Positions 16,341 to 25,652 of a stretch of 64,000 nt of DNA are shown in pieces; positions within the stretch are counted from its first letter, which is position 1; every line of letters starts with the position of its first letter. The notes under the pieces are model-generated. The model searched no databases and was not told the DNA's origin. It saw only the letters and a program-made list of their open reading frames with translations. Location of the stretch: contig NZ_AP018365.1 of assembly GCF_016756395.1 (NCBI RefSeq), positions 5,831,001 to 5,895,000 of the forward strand. Direction: 5' to 3'. This stretch comes from Streptomyces sp. SN-593. Its GTDB lineage: Bacteria; Actinomycetota; Actinomycetes; Streptomycetales; Streptomycetaceae. The translations under genes and the position numbers were made by a program.

Positions 16341-16420
16341 GGACACAGCGCGACTCGGTACCCGCAGACGGCCCCGGCCGCGAACGACCGGGCTCGTCGT
16401 TCCCACCTGGGAGAAATCGT

Positions 16421-19400
16421 ATGCGCATGGCAAGGCTCGCGGTCGCCGCTGCGACCGCCGCGGTCGCTCTGACCGTACCGATGGCGATTCCGGCGGCGTC
16501 CGCCGACGCGGGGAGCACGGACAGCTCCGCCGCGCGGCCCTGGCTGAACACCCGGCTCCCGCTGGAGAGACGGGTCGACCTGCTGCTGGCGCGGATGACC
16601 AACGCGGAGAAGGCCACGCTGATGACCGCCGTCGGCAAGCCCAGCGGTTCGAACGCGACCGGCTACATCCCCGGCGTGGACCGCCTCGGCATCCCCGGCA
16701 TGCAGTTCAGCGACGGCCCCAGCGGCGTGCGCGACGGCCAGCCGGCGACCGCGCTGCCGTCTCCGGTCTCGCTGGCCGCGTCCTTCGACACCGAACTGGC
16801 GCAGCGGTACGGCACGGTGATGGGCACCGAGGCCAGGTCCCGCGGCTACCAGGTCGTCTACGGCCCGATGGTGAACATCGTGCGCACCCCGCTGGGCGGC
16901 CGCGACTTCGAGACGCTCGGCGAGGACCCCGAACTCGCCGGCGACATCGCGGCCTCGGAGATCGGCGGCATCCAGGCCCAGGGGGTCGCCGCGCAGGTCA
17001 AGCACTTCGCCGGCAACAACCAGGAGAACGCCCGCACGACGTCCAGTTCGGACATCGACGAGCGCACGCTGCACGAGATCTACCTGCCCGCCTTCGAGAA
17101 GGCGGTCAAGGACGGCCACGTCTGGTCCCTGATGTGCGCGTACAACAAGGTCAACGGCACCTACGCGTGCGAGAACGCGGAGATCCTGCGGGACATCCTG
17201 ATCGACGAGTGGAAGTACGACGGGGTGGTGGACACCGACTACCCCGCCAACCACAGCACCGTCGCCTCCGCCGAGGCGGGCCTGGACCAGGAGTTCGCCG
17301 GCACCAGCTACTTCACCCGGCTGCCCGAGGCCGTCGCCGCCGGGCAGGTGCCGCAGTCGGTGCTCGACGACGCGGCCCGGCGCATCCTGCGCCTGGAGTT
17401 CCGCACCGGGCAGTTCGACCCGCGCCCGCCGACGACGGCCGACTACGACGCGGACAGCGCGCTCGCCCGGACCGCCGCCGAGGACGGCAGCGTGCTGCTG
17501 AAGAACAGCGGCGCGGTGCTCCCGCTCGACCCGAAGAAGCTCACCTCGCTCGCCGTGATCGGCCCGAACGCCGACACCGCGGTCACCGGGGGCGGCGGCA
17601 GCTCGCAGGTCACCCCGTACAAGAAGGTCGATCCGCTCAGCGGGCTGACCTCGCGGCTGGGCGACGGGGTGGACATCACCTCGGTCAAGGCCGGCTACGG
17701 CAGCGGCTACCCGGCGATCCCGGCGTCCGCGCTGAGCGGGCTGAAGGGCGAGTACTTCGCCAACACCACGCTCAGCGGCACCCCGGCCGTCACCCGCGAC
17801 GACCCGGACATCGACTTCGACTGGGGCACCGGCTCGCCGGCCGACGGCATCCCGGCCGACGGGTTCTCCGTCCGCTGGACCGGCACGGTCACCGCGCCCG
17901 CCACCGGCACCTACACCCTCGCCGCGACCAGCGACGACGGCAGCCGGATCTACCTCGACGGCAAACTGGTCGTCGACAACTGGAGCGACCACGCCTCCAG
18001 CACGGTCGCCGGCACGCCGGTCCAGCTCACCGCGGGCGAGCCGCACACCCTGCGGGTGGAGTACTACGAGAACGCCTCCGACGCGTCGGTGAGCATCGGG
18101 TGGTCCTCGCCGCAGGTGCCGGACCCGACGATCCAGGCCGCGGTGGACGCCGCGAAGGGCGCGGACGCCGCGGTCGTGGTGGTCGGCGACTCCTCCAGCG
18201 AGGGCTCGGACCGCACCACGCTGGCGCTGCCCGGCAACGAGGACGCCCTGATCGCGGCCGTGGCGGCCGCGAACCCGAAGACGGTCGTGGTGCTGCGGGC
18301 CGGGGCCCCGGTCCTGATGCCGTGGCTCGCCGACGTGCCCGCGGTGCTCGACATGTGGTATCCGGGCCAGGAGGACGGCAACGCGCTCGCCGCGCTGCTG
18401 ACCGGTGACGCCTCGCCCGGCGGCCGACTGCCGGTCAGCTTCCCGCGCACCGACACCCAGACCGCGGTCGCCGCGGCCCCCGGCCGCTACCCGGCGGTGA
18501 ACGGCGTCTACGACTACAGCGAGAAGCTCGACGTGGGCTACCGGTGGTACCAGGACGAGGACCAGACGCCGCTCTTCCCGTTCGGCTACGGCTTGTCCTA
18601 CACCACCTTCCGCCTCTCCCACCTCACCGTCCGCTCGCCCGGTGCGGGCGCGCTGAGCGCCGGCAGCGGCACCACCGCGCCGGTGCAGTTGTCGGTGGAC
18701 GTCACCAACACCGGCAAGCGCGCCGGCTCCGAGGTCGTGCAGGTCTACCTCGGGCACCCGGCAGGCTCGGGCGAACCCCCGAAGGAGCTGAAGGCGTTCG
18801 CCAAGGTGGAGCTGGCGCCCGGCCGGACGAAGCAGGTCCGCCTCACCCTCGGCGCCGACGCGTTGCGGGTGTGGGACAGCGCCACCCACGACTGGACGGT
18901 GCAGGACGGCACCTATCCGATCCACGTCGGCGAGTCCTCCGCCAGCACCCCGCTCACCGCGTCGGTGACCGTCCGCCACACGGCCGGTGTCCAGGCCACC
19001 GCCGTCACCGCCGCGCCCACCACCGGCGCGGGCACCACCCAGACCGTGCGGCAGACGTTCACCAACACCGGTGACTCCGCGGTGTCCGGGGCCCGGCTCG
19101 CGCTGTCCGTGCCGGCCGGCTGGCGCGCGGCCCCCGCCAAGGGAGCCGCCACGTCGTTCCCGACGGTGCGCGCCCACGCCACGGTCAGCACCTCGTGGAC
19201 GGTGACCGCCCCCGCGGACGCGTCCGCCGGGTCCACCACGCTCACCGGCAGGGCGACCTACACCCTGGGCGGGCGGCGGACCAGGACCGGCACCGCCACC
19301 ACGGTGGTGCCGTACGCCACCGTCGCGGCCGCCTACGACAACGAGGGGATCAGCGCCGACAGCGACCCGTCGACCGGGAACCTCGACCCGGGCGGCTACA

Positions 19401-19861
19401 GCTACTCCGCCACCCAGCTCGCGGCGGTCGGCTACACCCCGGGCGCCACGGTCACGGCGGACGGGCTGTCCTACACCTGGCCGGACACCCGGCCCGGGCA
19501 GCCGGACAACGTGGCGGCGGACGGCCAGGTCGTCGCGGTGGGGGGCCAGGGCGCGAGGCTGGGCCTGCTCGGCGCCGGCGTCAGCTCCGCGCACTCCGGC
19601 ACGGTCACCGTCACCTACACCGACGGCACCAGCACGGACATCGCGGTGGACTTCCCCGACTGGTACGCCAACGCGGCCAGTGGCAACAGCCGGTTGGCGG
19701 TCACGACCGCGAACTGGAACCGGCCGGCCACCGACACCATCGGCGACCACGCGGTGAGCCTCTACACCACCGGCGGCGCCCTCGACCCGTCGAAGACGGT
19801 GGCGACGGTCAAACTGCCGGCCGACTCCGGCATCCACGTGTTCGCGATCTCGGTGGGCTGA
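16421..19861 (+). CDS. Secreted GH3 beta-glucosidase with PA14 insert
   Basis: An 1146-residue secreted glycoside hydrolase family 3 enzyme. A signal peptide of about 30 residues ends near 'AIPAASADA'. The GH3 TIM-barrel domain (about 45-340) has 'GPMVNIVRTPLGGRDFET' and 'VKHFAGNNQE'. The nucleophile Asp is at about residue 273 in 'VVDTDYPANHST', with Tyr where most members have Trp. The GH3 C-domain is interrupted by a PA14 carbohydrate-binding insert (about 440-565), followed by a fibronectin-III-like domain. The last 290 residues hold an NPCBM-associated (NEW3) beta domain and a further beta-sandwich. It should release glucose or related sugars from beta-glucosides or glycosylated natural products outside the cell. 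GGGAG lies 9 bases before ATG 16421. Confidence 0.92.
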   Translation: MRMARLAVAAATAAVALTVPMAIPAASADAGSTDSSAARPWLNTRLPLERRVDLLLARMTNAEKATLMTAVGKPSGSNATGYIPGVDRLGIPGMQFSDGPSGVRDGQPATALPSPVSLAASFDTELAQRYGTVMGTEARSRGYQVVYGPMVNIVRTPLGGRDFETLGEDPELAGDIAASEIGGIQAQGVAAQVKHFAGNNQENARTTSSSDIDERTLHEIYLPAFEKAVKDGHVWSLMCAYNKVNGTYACENAEILRDILIDEWKYDGVVDTDYPANHSTVASAEAGLDQEFAGTSYFTRLPEAVAAGQVPQSVLDDAARRILRLEFRTGQFDPRPPTTADYDADSALARTAAEDGSVLLKNSGAVLPLDPKKLTSLAVIGPNADTAVTGGGGSSQVTPYKKVDPLSGLTSRLGDGVDITSVKAGYGSGYPAIPASALSGLKGEYFANTTLSGTPAVTRDDPDIDFDWGTGSPADGIPADGFSVRWTGTVTAPATGTYTLAATSDDGSRIYLDGKLVVDNWSDHASSTVAGTPVQLTAGEPHTLRVEYYENASDASVSIGWSSPQVPDPTIQAAVDAAKGADAAVVVVGDSSSEGSDRTTLALPGNEDALIAAVAAANPKTVVVLRAGAPVLMPWLADVPAVLDMWYPGQEDGNALAALLTGDASPGGRLPVSFPRTDTQTAVAAAPGRYPAVNGVYDYSEKLDVGYRWYQDEDQTPLFPFGYGLSYTTFRLSHLTVRSPGAGALSAGSGTTAPVQLSVDVTNTGKRAGSEVVQVYLGHPAGSGEPPKELKAFAKVELAPGRTKQVRLTLGADALRVWDSATHDWTVQDGTYPIHVGESSASTPLTASVTVRHTAGVQATAVTAAPTTGAGTTQTVRQTFTNTGDSAVSGARLALSVPAGWRAAPAKGAATSFPTVRAHATVSTSWTVTAPADASAGSTTLTGRATYTLGGRRTRTGTATTVVPYATVAAAYDNEGISADSDPSTGNLDPGGYSYSATQLAAVGYTPGATVTADGLSYTWPDTRPGQPDNVAADGQVVAVGGQGARLGLLGAGVSSAHSGTVTVTYTDGTSTDIAVDFPDWYANAASGNSRLAVTTANWNRPATDTIGDHAVSLYTTGGALDPSKTVATVKLPADSGIHVFAISVG

Positions 19862-19976
19862 CCCGCCCCCGGGGAGAGGCGGGGAACACCCACCTGGGAA
19901 GACGCCAGGCCGCCCGGGTGGGGAACAGATCGCGTCGGGCCACGTCCGACGGCGGCGGGACGTCCGGGAGTTCCGG

Positions 19977-20009
19977 CTGACCCCGCCGTCCGTCGGCAGG
20001 CGGGGTCAG
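19977..20009. terminator. Bidirectional terminator hairpin
   Basis: CTGACCCCGCC (19977-19987) pairs perfectly with 19999-20009 around an 11-base loop. It lies between the convergent GH3 and P450 genes and includes the P450 stop codon. No U-run, as usual in Streptomyces. Confidence 0.75.
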
Positions 20010-21250
20010 CCGGCCGGGCGCAGCACCACCGGGAGGGTCTGGTGGCCGTTGGTGATCAGGGACGGCACCCGGGGCAGCGCGCCCGCCGGCGTGGCGAGAC
20101 GGGCGTCGGGGAAGCGGGCGAAGAACGCGCGCAGCGCGACCACCGCCTCCAGCCGGGCCAGCGGGGCACCGAGGCAGAAGTGCACGCCGTGGCCGAAGGC
20201 GAGGTGCTCGGGACCGGGCGCGGTGCGGGTGACGTCGAACCGCCCGGCGGTGTCGCCGTGCCAGTCGGGGTGCCGGTTGGCGGCGGCGTACGCGGCGAGG
20301 ATCGGCTCGCCCGCCGCGATCACCTGTCCGTCGGGCAGCGGGATGTCGTGGATCGCGAAGCGCATCGGCAGGTTCTTGATGGCCGGTTCCAGCCGCAGCG
20401 TCTCCTCCACCACCGTGGTCCAGTCCGAGCCGCCGGACCGGACCAGGGCGAGCTGGTCGGGGTGGGTCAGCAGCGCCGCGATCGCCTGGTCGAGCAGGTT
20501 CACGGTGGTCTCGTAGCCGGCGCTGATCATCAGCAGCAGGGTGTCGCGCAGCTCGGTCTCGTCCAGCGCGGAGCCGTCGCCCTCGTCGTCGCGCGCGGCG
20601 ATCAGCAGCGACGTCATGTCGTCGCCCGGCGCGTCGCGCTTGGCGGCGATGAGGTCGTCCAGCACCCCGTACAGGCGGATCGTGTTGGCCATCGCCTCGT
20701 CGGGGGTGAGGGTGGTGGAGAAGACCCCGTCCACCACGGTGCGGAAGTCGGCCTGCTGCTCCTCGGGCAGGCCCATCAGATGGCTGATCACCTGGATCGG
20801 GATCGGGTACGCGAACAGCTCGCGCACGTCCACCGGCGTGCCGGGGGCGTCCCCGGCACGCGCGTCGAGCCGGTCCAGCAGCGCGGCGACGATCAGCTCG
20901 ACCCGCTCGCCGAGCGCCGATATCCGGCGCGCGCTGAACGCGGGGGCCACCAGCCGGCGCAGCCTGCGGTGGTCGCCGCCGTACGCGGTGAACATGTTGT
21001 GCACCGACACCCACAGGGCCAGCGGCCAGGTCGCCACCGCGTGGTCGTACGCCGGCCAGTGCCGCCGGGCGTCCTTGGAGACGTCGGGACCGGTCAGGAG
21101 CTTCTTGAGCAGGACCGGGTCGGTGACGGCCCAGGCCGGTACGCCGAGGATGTCGACGCGGGCGGCGGGGCCCTGGGCGCGCAGCTTCTCGTGCTCCGAG
21201 TCCGGGTCGGAACCGGTGGGGTCCAGGACGAGCGGGGTGGTCTGGGACAC
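20006..21250 (-). CDS. Cytochrome P450, conservon-linked (CYP154-like position)
   Basis: A 414-residue bacterial class I P450 with all hallmark motifs: I-helix 'MISAGYETT', K-helix ExxR in 'VVEETLRLEPA', and heme-binding 'FGHGVHFCLGA' with the axial Cys near residue 360. It is the last gene of conservon 2, 16 bases after the preceding P450. This fits the known S. coelicolor pattern in which a canonical CYP154-type enzyme follows a CYP157-type partner behind cvnD. Substrate unknown; in this family oxidised substrates include steroids and cyclic compounds. Redox partners are not encoded nearby. Confidence 0.92.
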   Translation of the reverse strand: MSQTTPLVLDPTGSDPDSEHEKLRAQGPAARVDILGVPAWAVTDPVLLKKLLTGPDVSKDARRHWPAYDHAVATWPLALWVSVHNMFTAYGGDHRRLRRLVAPAFSARRISALGERVELIVAALLDRLDARAGDAPGTPVDVRELFAYPIPIQVISHLMGLPEEQQADFRTVVDGVFSTTLTPDEAMANTIRLYGVLDDLIAAKRDAPGDDMTSLLIAARDDEGDGSALDETELRDTLLLMISAGYETTVNLLDQAIAALLTHPDQLALVRSGGSDWTTVVEETLRLEPAIKNLPMRFAIHDIPLPDGQVIAAGEPILAAYAAANRHPDWHGDTAGRFDVTRTAPGPEHLAFGHGVHFCLGAPLARLEAVVALRAFFARFPDARLATPAGALPRVPSLITNGHQTLPVVLRPAG

Positions 21251-21266
21251 GGCGGGGGTGCTCCGT

Positions 21267-22595
21267 TCAGCTCTGGGAGGCGGGCGGGGCGGTGGCGGAC
21301 GGGTCCGGGGCGGGCCGGTCCGGGGCGGACGAGGTCTCCCGGGCGGACGACGGGTCCGGGGCGGACGACGAGTCGGGCACGGGCGGGAAGGTGACCGGCA
21401 GCGCGGCCAGCGCGCGGTGCCAGGGCCCCGGCCGCCAGGCCAGCTCCTCGGCCGGCACGGCCAGGTCCATCTCCGGCAGCGCGTCCACGAGGTGGACCAG
21501 CGCGGTCTCGGCGATCAGGTACGCGTGCGACTTGGCCGGGCAGGCGTGCGGGCCGTTGCTCCAGGCCAGGTGCGCGCGGTTGCCGACCCGGCGGGAGGGC
21601 GGGCCGACGATCGACGGGTCGTTGTTCGCGGCGGACATGCAGATGACCACGGGCTGGTGCGCGGGCAGCACCACTCCCTCGACGTCCACCGCCCGGGGCG
21701 GGTAGGAGACGCAGTACGACGCCATCGGCGGGTCGGTGAACAGCAGTTCGTCCAGCGCGTCGCGCACCGACAGGCTGCCGGCGTGCAGGTCGCCCGAGAA
21801 GCGGTCGTCGGTGAGCAGCAGCCGCAGCGTGTTGGTGATCAGGTTGGTGGTCGGCTCGATGCCGGCGCCGTAGAGCGTGACCAACTGGTGGTCCATCTCC
21901 TCGTCGGTGAGCGCCGCGGGGTGGCCGATCAGCCAACTGGTGATGTCCGCGCCCGGGGCGGCGCGCTTGCTGGAGGTGAGGTCGCGCAGCGCCTGGCCGA
22001 GCATCACGTTCCCGGCGGCGGCGTCCACGCCCTCGAAGATCGCGGCCATGCCCTCGGCGACGCGCCGGCCGATCTCCGGCGGGCAGCCCAGCATCTCGTT
22101 GAGCACGCGGAAGGCGATCGGCCAGGCGTACTGCGTGAGCAGGTCGGCCCGCCCGGTGGGGCTGAACGCGCCGATGGTCTCGGCGGCCACCTGCTCGACG
22201 GTGGCCCGCAACTGGTGCTGGTTGACCCGGTCCAGGCCCGCGGTGTTCGCCGCGCGGTAGCGGTGGTGCTCCTCGCCCGCCGAGCGCAGCGCGTTCGGCC
22301 GCCACTCCATCATCGGCTTCACCGGGCAGTCGTCGGGCACGTCGCGCTGCCACACCCGCGGGTCGGCCGGGAAGCGCTGCGGGTCGTTGAGGATGCGCAG
22401 CGCCTGCGCGTACCCGATGACGAGGGTCGCCGGGACACCGGGCGCCAGCTCCACCGGCACCAGCGGGCCGAACTCCGCCCGCATCCGGTCGTAGGCGGCG
22501 TGCGGGTCGGAGGCGAACTCCTGGGTGTGCAGCGGCACGCGCCGGCCTGGCGCGGGGTCGGCCGGCGCGGGTCCGGTGCGGGGCGGGGACGTCAC
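21267..22595 (-). CDS. Cytochrome P450 lacking the ExxR motif (CYP157-like)
   Basis: A 442-residue P450 whose I-helix 'LYGAGIEPTTN' and heme loop 'WSNGPHACPA' are recognisable. The K-helix position reads 'ALDELLFTDPP', so the Arg of the usually invariant ExxR is absent. CYP157 enzymes of Streptomyces conservons are known for the same loss. The last 30 residues are Pro/Ser/Ala-rich and probably disordered. The start is GTG at 22595, overlapping the cvnD stop as GTGA, so it is translated as part of the conservon. It may work with, or be regulated by, the GTPase system. The motif loss is seen directly; the subfamily name is inferred. Confidence 0.9.
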   Translation of the reverse strand: MTSPPRTGPAPADPAPGRRVPLHTQEFASDPHAAYDRMRAEFGPLVPVELAPGVPATLVIGYAQALRILNDPQRFPADPRVWQRDVPDDCPVKPMMEWRPNALRSAGEEHHRYRAANTAGLDRVNQHQLRATVEQVAAETIGAFSPTGRADLLTQYAWPIAFRVLNEMLGCPPEIGRRVAEGMAAIFEGVDAAAGNVMLGQALRDLTSSKRAAPGADITSWLIGHPAALTDEEMDHQLVTLYGAGIEPTTNLITNTLRLLLTDDRFSGDLHAGSLSVRDALDELLFTDPPMASYCVSYPPRAVDVEGVVLPAHQPVVICMSAANNDPSIVGPPSRRVGNRAHLAWSNGPHACPAKSHAYLIAETALVHLVDALPEMDLAVPAEELAWRPGPWHRALAALPVTFPPVPDSSSAPDPSSARETSSAPDRPAPDPSATAPPASQS

Positions 22596-23287
22596 GGGCT
22601 GGGCTCCAGTCGGCGTGCGGACAGGTACTCGACGAGCGTGATCAGGGCGCCCACGCAGCTCTGCCGGTCCCGCGCGTCGCACGTGGTCAGCGGGGTCGCC
22701 TCCGCCAGGTCCAGGGCCTGGCGGACCTCGTGGAGCGGGTAGTCCGTCCCGTCGTCGAAGCGGTTGACCGCCACCGCGTACGGGGTGCCGTACTCCTCCA
22801 GCAGGTCCAGCACGTCGTGGCAGCGGTCCAGGTCCCGGGTGTCCACCAGGACCAGCGCGCCGAGGGCGCCGTCGGCCAGCCCCTCCCACAGCGGCCGGAA
22901 GCGGACCTGGCCGGGGGTGCCGAACAGGTACAGCACCAGGCTCTCGTTGAGGTGCAGCCGGCCGAAGTCCATGGCCACGGTGGTGGTGGTCTTCTCCGGG
23001 GTGCCGCGCAGGTCGTCCACGCCGAGGCTCGCCTCGGTCATGGCCTCGTCCATCCGCAGCACCAGGGGCGCGACGGTGCCCACCAGCGTGGTCTTGCCGA
23101 CCCCGAACGGCCCGGTGACCAGCAGTTTCGCCGAGCGGGTGACGGTGGAGGGGAGGTAGTCGAAGTCGGGCGGCGGCACGGCGCCGTCGTGACCCGGCGG
23201 GTCGTCGGCGCCGGGCGGGGCGGCGCCGCCGCCGGGCGGGCCGGCCGATCGCGACCGGTCGGTGTCAGGCGATGGAGCGGAGGCCAT
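22592..23287 (-). CDS. cvnD: Conservon Ras-like GTPase CvnD (conservon 2)
   Basis: A 231-residue small GTPase with a Pro/Gly-rich, probably flexible N-terminal extension of about 45 residues absent from the copy at 1412. Walker A 'GPFGVGKTT' (near residue 60), 'TTTTVAMDFG' and G3 'FGTPGQVRF' are intact; the G4 region reads 'VNRFDDG'. It overlaps cvnC by 23 bases upstream and the P450 by 4 bases downstream. As in other conservons it should cycle under control of CvnB and report to the membrane sensor CvnA. Confidence 0.93.
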   Translation of the reverse strand: MASAPSPDTDRSRSAGPPGGGAAPPGADDPPGHDGAVPPPDFDYLPSTVTRSAKLLVTGPFGVGKTTLVGTVAPLVLRMDEAMTEASLGVDDLRGTPEKTTTTVAMDFGRLHLNESLVLYLFGTPGQVRFRPLWEGLADGALGALVLVDTRDLDRCHDVLDLLEEYGTPYAVAVNRFDDGTDYPLHEVRQALDLAEATPLTTCDARDRQSCVGALITLVEYLSARRLEPSP

Positions 23288-23615
23288 GCAGTACTTCCTT
23301 CAGCAGTTCGATGGACGGCGCGTCGGCGCGGGAGCGGCGGGTCGGCGCCGCGAGGTGGCCGGAGTCGATCAGACCGGAGACCAGGATCCTGACCACGGAC
23401 GGCGGCAGTTCCAGCGCGGCGGCGATCTCCGCGACCGCCATCACGCCGCCGCGGCACAGGGCGAACACCCGGCGGGCGTCCGGCTCCAGACCCTGCACCG
23501 GGGCGGGCGCGGCGATCACCAGGGACTCCAGGCGCACGTCCCGCGAGGGGCGGCTGCGCCCCCCGGTGCGGACGTAGGGCCGGACCACGTCCGGATCCCG
23601 CCGCGGTCCGCTCAC
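23265..23615 (-). CDS. cvnC: DUF742 protein CvnC (conservon 2)
   Basis: A 116-residue DUF742 protein. 'DVVRPYVRTGGRSRPS' near the N-terminus and the winged-helix-like 'VAEIAAALELPPSVVRILV' are the family marks. The start is a GTG at 23615 overlapping the cvnB stop by 4 bases (GTGA). At 116 residues it is shorter than the 139-residue copy of conservon 1, which has a longer Gly/Ala linker. Confidence 0.9.
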   Translation of the reverse strand: MSGPRRDPDVVRPYVRTGGRSRPSRDVRLESLVIAAPAPVQGLEPDARRVFALCRGGVMAVAEIAAALELPPSVVRILVSGLIDSGHLAAPTRRSRADAPSIELLKEVLHGLRSIA

Positions 23616-24046
23616 CTCGACCTGCCGCCCTCGCCGACGGGTCGGCGCTCCCTGCTGGCCAGCTCGTGGCCGACCCGCTGCGCGAGCGCGTTCATCCGCT
23701 CGCTGATCAGGCCGATGTCGCTGTCCGGCTCGGCGCAGACCGCCAGCAGCGAGTTCTCCGCGGCGGCCGAGGTCAGCCCGATCCACTGGTCGGTCTCGAT
23801 CAGGTGCTGGCGCACGGCGTTGGCGTCGCCCCGCCGCCCGGTGACCTCGGCCCAGGCCAGCCCGGCCGCCCGCAGCGCCGCCGTCACGGCCGCGAGCTTG
23901 TCCCCGGTGTCCTTGTCGATGGTCTTGGTGTACGAGCTGAGCAGGCCGTCGGAGGTCATGTGGACGGCGAACCGCACGCCCGGGCACGTGCCGAGGTGCT
24001 CGTCGAGCAGCCACCCCAGCGCGTTGTCGTCGTGTGCTTTCAGCAT
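23612..24046 (-). CDS. cvnB: Roadblock/LC7 protein CvnB (conservon 2)
   Basis: A 144-residue roadblock/LC7 protein, the expected GTPase-activating partner of CvnD. The fold is marked by 'LDEHLGTCPGVRFAVHMTSD' at the start and 'SLLAVCAEPDSDIGLIS' later. The ATG at 24046 lies one base from the cvnA stop, and AGGGCGATTCCTGAC provides a weak site. It is more divergent from the conservon 1 copy than the GTPases are from each other. Confidence 0.9.
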   Translation of the reverse strand: MLKAHDDNALGWLLDEHLGTCPGVRFAVHMTSDGLLSSYTKTIDKDTGDKLAAVTAALRAAGLAWAEVTGRRGDANAVRQHLIETDQWIGLTSAAAENSLLAVCAEPDSDIGLISERMNALAQRVGHELASRERRPVGEGGRSR

Positions 24047-24047
24047 G

Positions 24048-25652
24048 TCAGGAATCGCCCTTCGAAGTGGCCGACGTGTTCTGCGAGGTGCCCCGCCCGC
24101 CGGCGTCCCCACCCCGGGTGTCCCGGCCGCCGGCCGGTCCGGACGGCGCGGACTCCGACGGGGACGGCCCCTGCTCCGACCGCTCCGACGGCCGCTGCTC
24201 CGCCAGCGCCCGGCCGCGGCGCGACCCGTCGGCCCACGCGGCGGCGATGTCGGGGCGCCCCGGCCGGGGCTCGGCCGCCGGCACGGCGGACTCGGCCGGC
24301 GCGGGCGCGGGCTGCGGGCGGCGGCGGCGCCGGGTCAGCCCGCTGGCGGTGACGGCCGGCGGTGCGTCGGCGGCCGCGCCGGACCGCGCGTCGGGGCGGT
24401 ACGGCTGCGGGTCCTGGGCGGCCTGCACCGGCTGCGGGCTGCGCGCCTCGGGGTGTCCGGGGCGCGGCGCTGCCCCGGCCCCGGACTGCTGCGGCACGTA
24501 CGGCTGTTCGGCGCCGCGCCCGGGCAGGTGCCCGGCCGGCTGCTCGACCGGAAGGGTGGTCAGCAGCGCGGAGGGGACGAAGACCAGCGCGCGGGTGCCG
24601 CCGAACAGGTTGGGCGCTTCGAGGTCGATCCGGAAGCCGTAGCGCGCCGAGAGCTGCGCGGCGACCCGGAACCCGGTCTGCGGGTAGGCGCCGAGCGCGT
24701 GGATGTCCAGCGACTGCCTGCCGCCGAGGATCTCCCGGGCCCGCTCAAGCTGTTCGGGGCTCATCTGGAGCCCGGCGTCGTCCACGATCACCGTCACGCC
24801 GTTGTGCCCGGTGCGGAAGGACACCTCAGCGTAGGAGGTCGGCGGGGCGTAGCGGACGGCGTTGTCGAGCAGGATCGCCAGGGTGTGCACCAGCGCCTCG
24901 ACCGCGCGCGGCACCACCGCGCGGTCCAACTCCTGGGCCCGCACCCGGTCGTAGTTCTGGATGCGGCCCATCGCGGCGCGGGCGATGTCGGTGAACTCGG
25001 TGGCCGGCAGCCGGCGTCCGAGGGTGCCGCCGGACAGCACCATGTAGCCCTGGGCGACGCGCAGCATCTGCTGGGCGGTGTGGTCGATCTCCATCAGCGT
25101 CTCGTACGCGTCGTCGCCGTGGTGGCGGCGTACGCCGACGCTGACCTCCTCAGCCAGTTCGGCGCCCAGGCTCACCAGGGCCGACGCGAACGTGAGCACC
25201 GCCGCGCGGGTGGCGTCGCGGGCGTCCTCCTGGGCCTGGGCCACCTCCTGGCGGGCGGCGTCCTGCGCGTCGCGCCGGGTCTGCCGGACCAGCGCGGTGT
25301 GCCGGGAGACCAGTTCCTCGACGCGCTGCGCGGCGGGGGTGCCGGCCAGCGGCTCGGGCAGCACGAACTCGACCTCGCGGTTCTCGCCCGGCTCCAGTGC
25401 CGCCGCGGTGGCCTCGGCCAGCCCGGTTGAGGCGAGGTAGCCCAGCGCGTCCTCCAACGTCCGCTGCCGCGCCGCGAGTTGGCGTACCCGCTCCTGTTCG
25501 GCCAGCAACGAGGACCGGTCCCCGGCGTGTTGCTGCTCCGCCTGCCGCTGCCGGGCGCGGGCGATCCGGCGGAACCGGAGGGCCGCACCGCCGGCGACCA
25601 GGACGAGCGCCAGCAGCAGCGCGGCGGCCGCCTCCTGTATCAACGTGGTCAT
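24048..25652 (-). CDS. cvnA: Sensor histidine kinase-like protein CvnA (conservon 2)
   Basis: A 534-residue protein, less than half the length of the conservon 1 sensor. One N-terminal membrane helix (about residues 5-27, 'AAAALLLALVLVAGGAAL') leads straight into a coiled coil of about 100 residues rich in Gln/Arg/Ala. The ATPase domain follows (about 210-390; N-box 'HTLAILLDNAVRYAPP', 'VIVDDAGLQMS', G-rich 'LFGGTRALVF'), then a Pro/Ala/Arg-rich tail. It lacks an extracellular sensing domain, so it probably senses inside the cell or through partners. AGGATCTG directly precedes the ATG. Confidence 0.9.
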   Translation of the reverse strand: MTTLIQEAAAALLLALVLVAGGAALRFRRIARARQRQAEQQHAGDRSSLLAEQERVRQLAARQRTLEDALGYLASTGLAEATAAALEPGENREVEFVLPEPLAGTPAAQRVEELVSRHTALVRQTRRDAQDAARQEVAQAQEDARDATRAAVLTFASALVSLGAELAEEVSVGVRRHHGDDAYETLMEIDHTAQQMLRVAQGYMVLSGGTLGRRLPATEFTDIARAAMGRIQNYDRVRAQELDRAVVPRAVEALVHTLAILLDNAVRYAPPTSYAEVSFRTGHNGVTVIVDDAGLQMSPEQLERAREILGGRQSLDIHALGAYPQTGFRVAAQLSARYGFRIDLEAPNLFGGTRALVFVPSALLTTLPVEQPAGHLPGRGAEQPYVPQQSGAGAAPRPGHPEARSPQPVQAAQDPQPYRPDARSGAAADAPPAVTASGLTRRRRRPQPAPAPAESAVPAAEPRPGRPDIAAAWADGSRRGRALAEQRPSERSEQGPSPSESAPSGPAGGRDTRGGDAGGRGTSQNTSATSKGDS

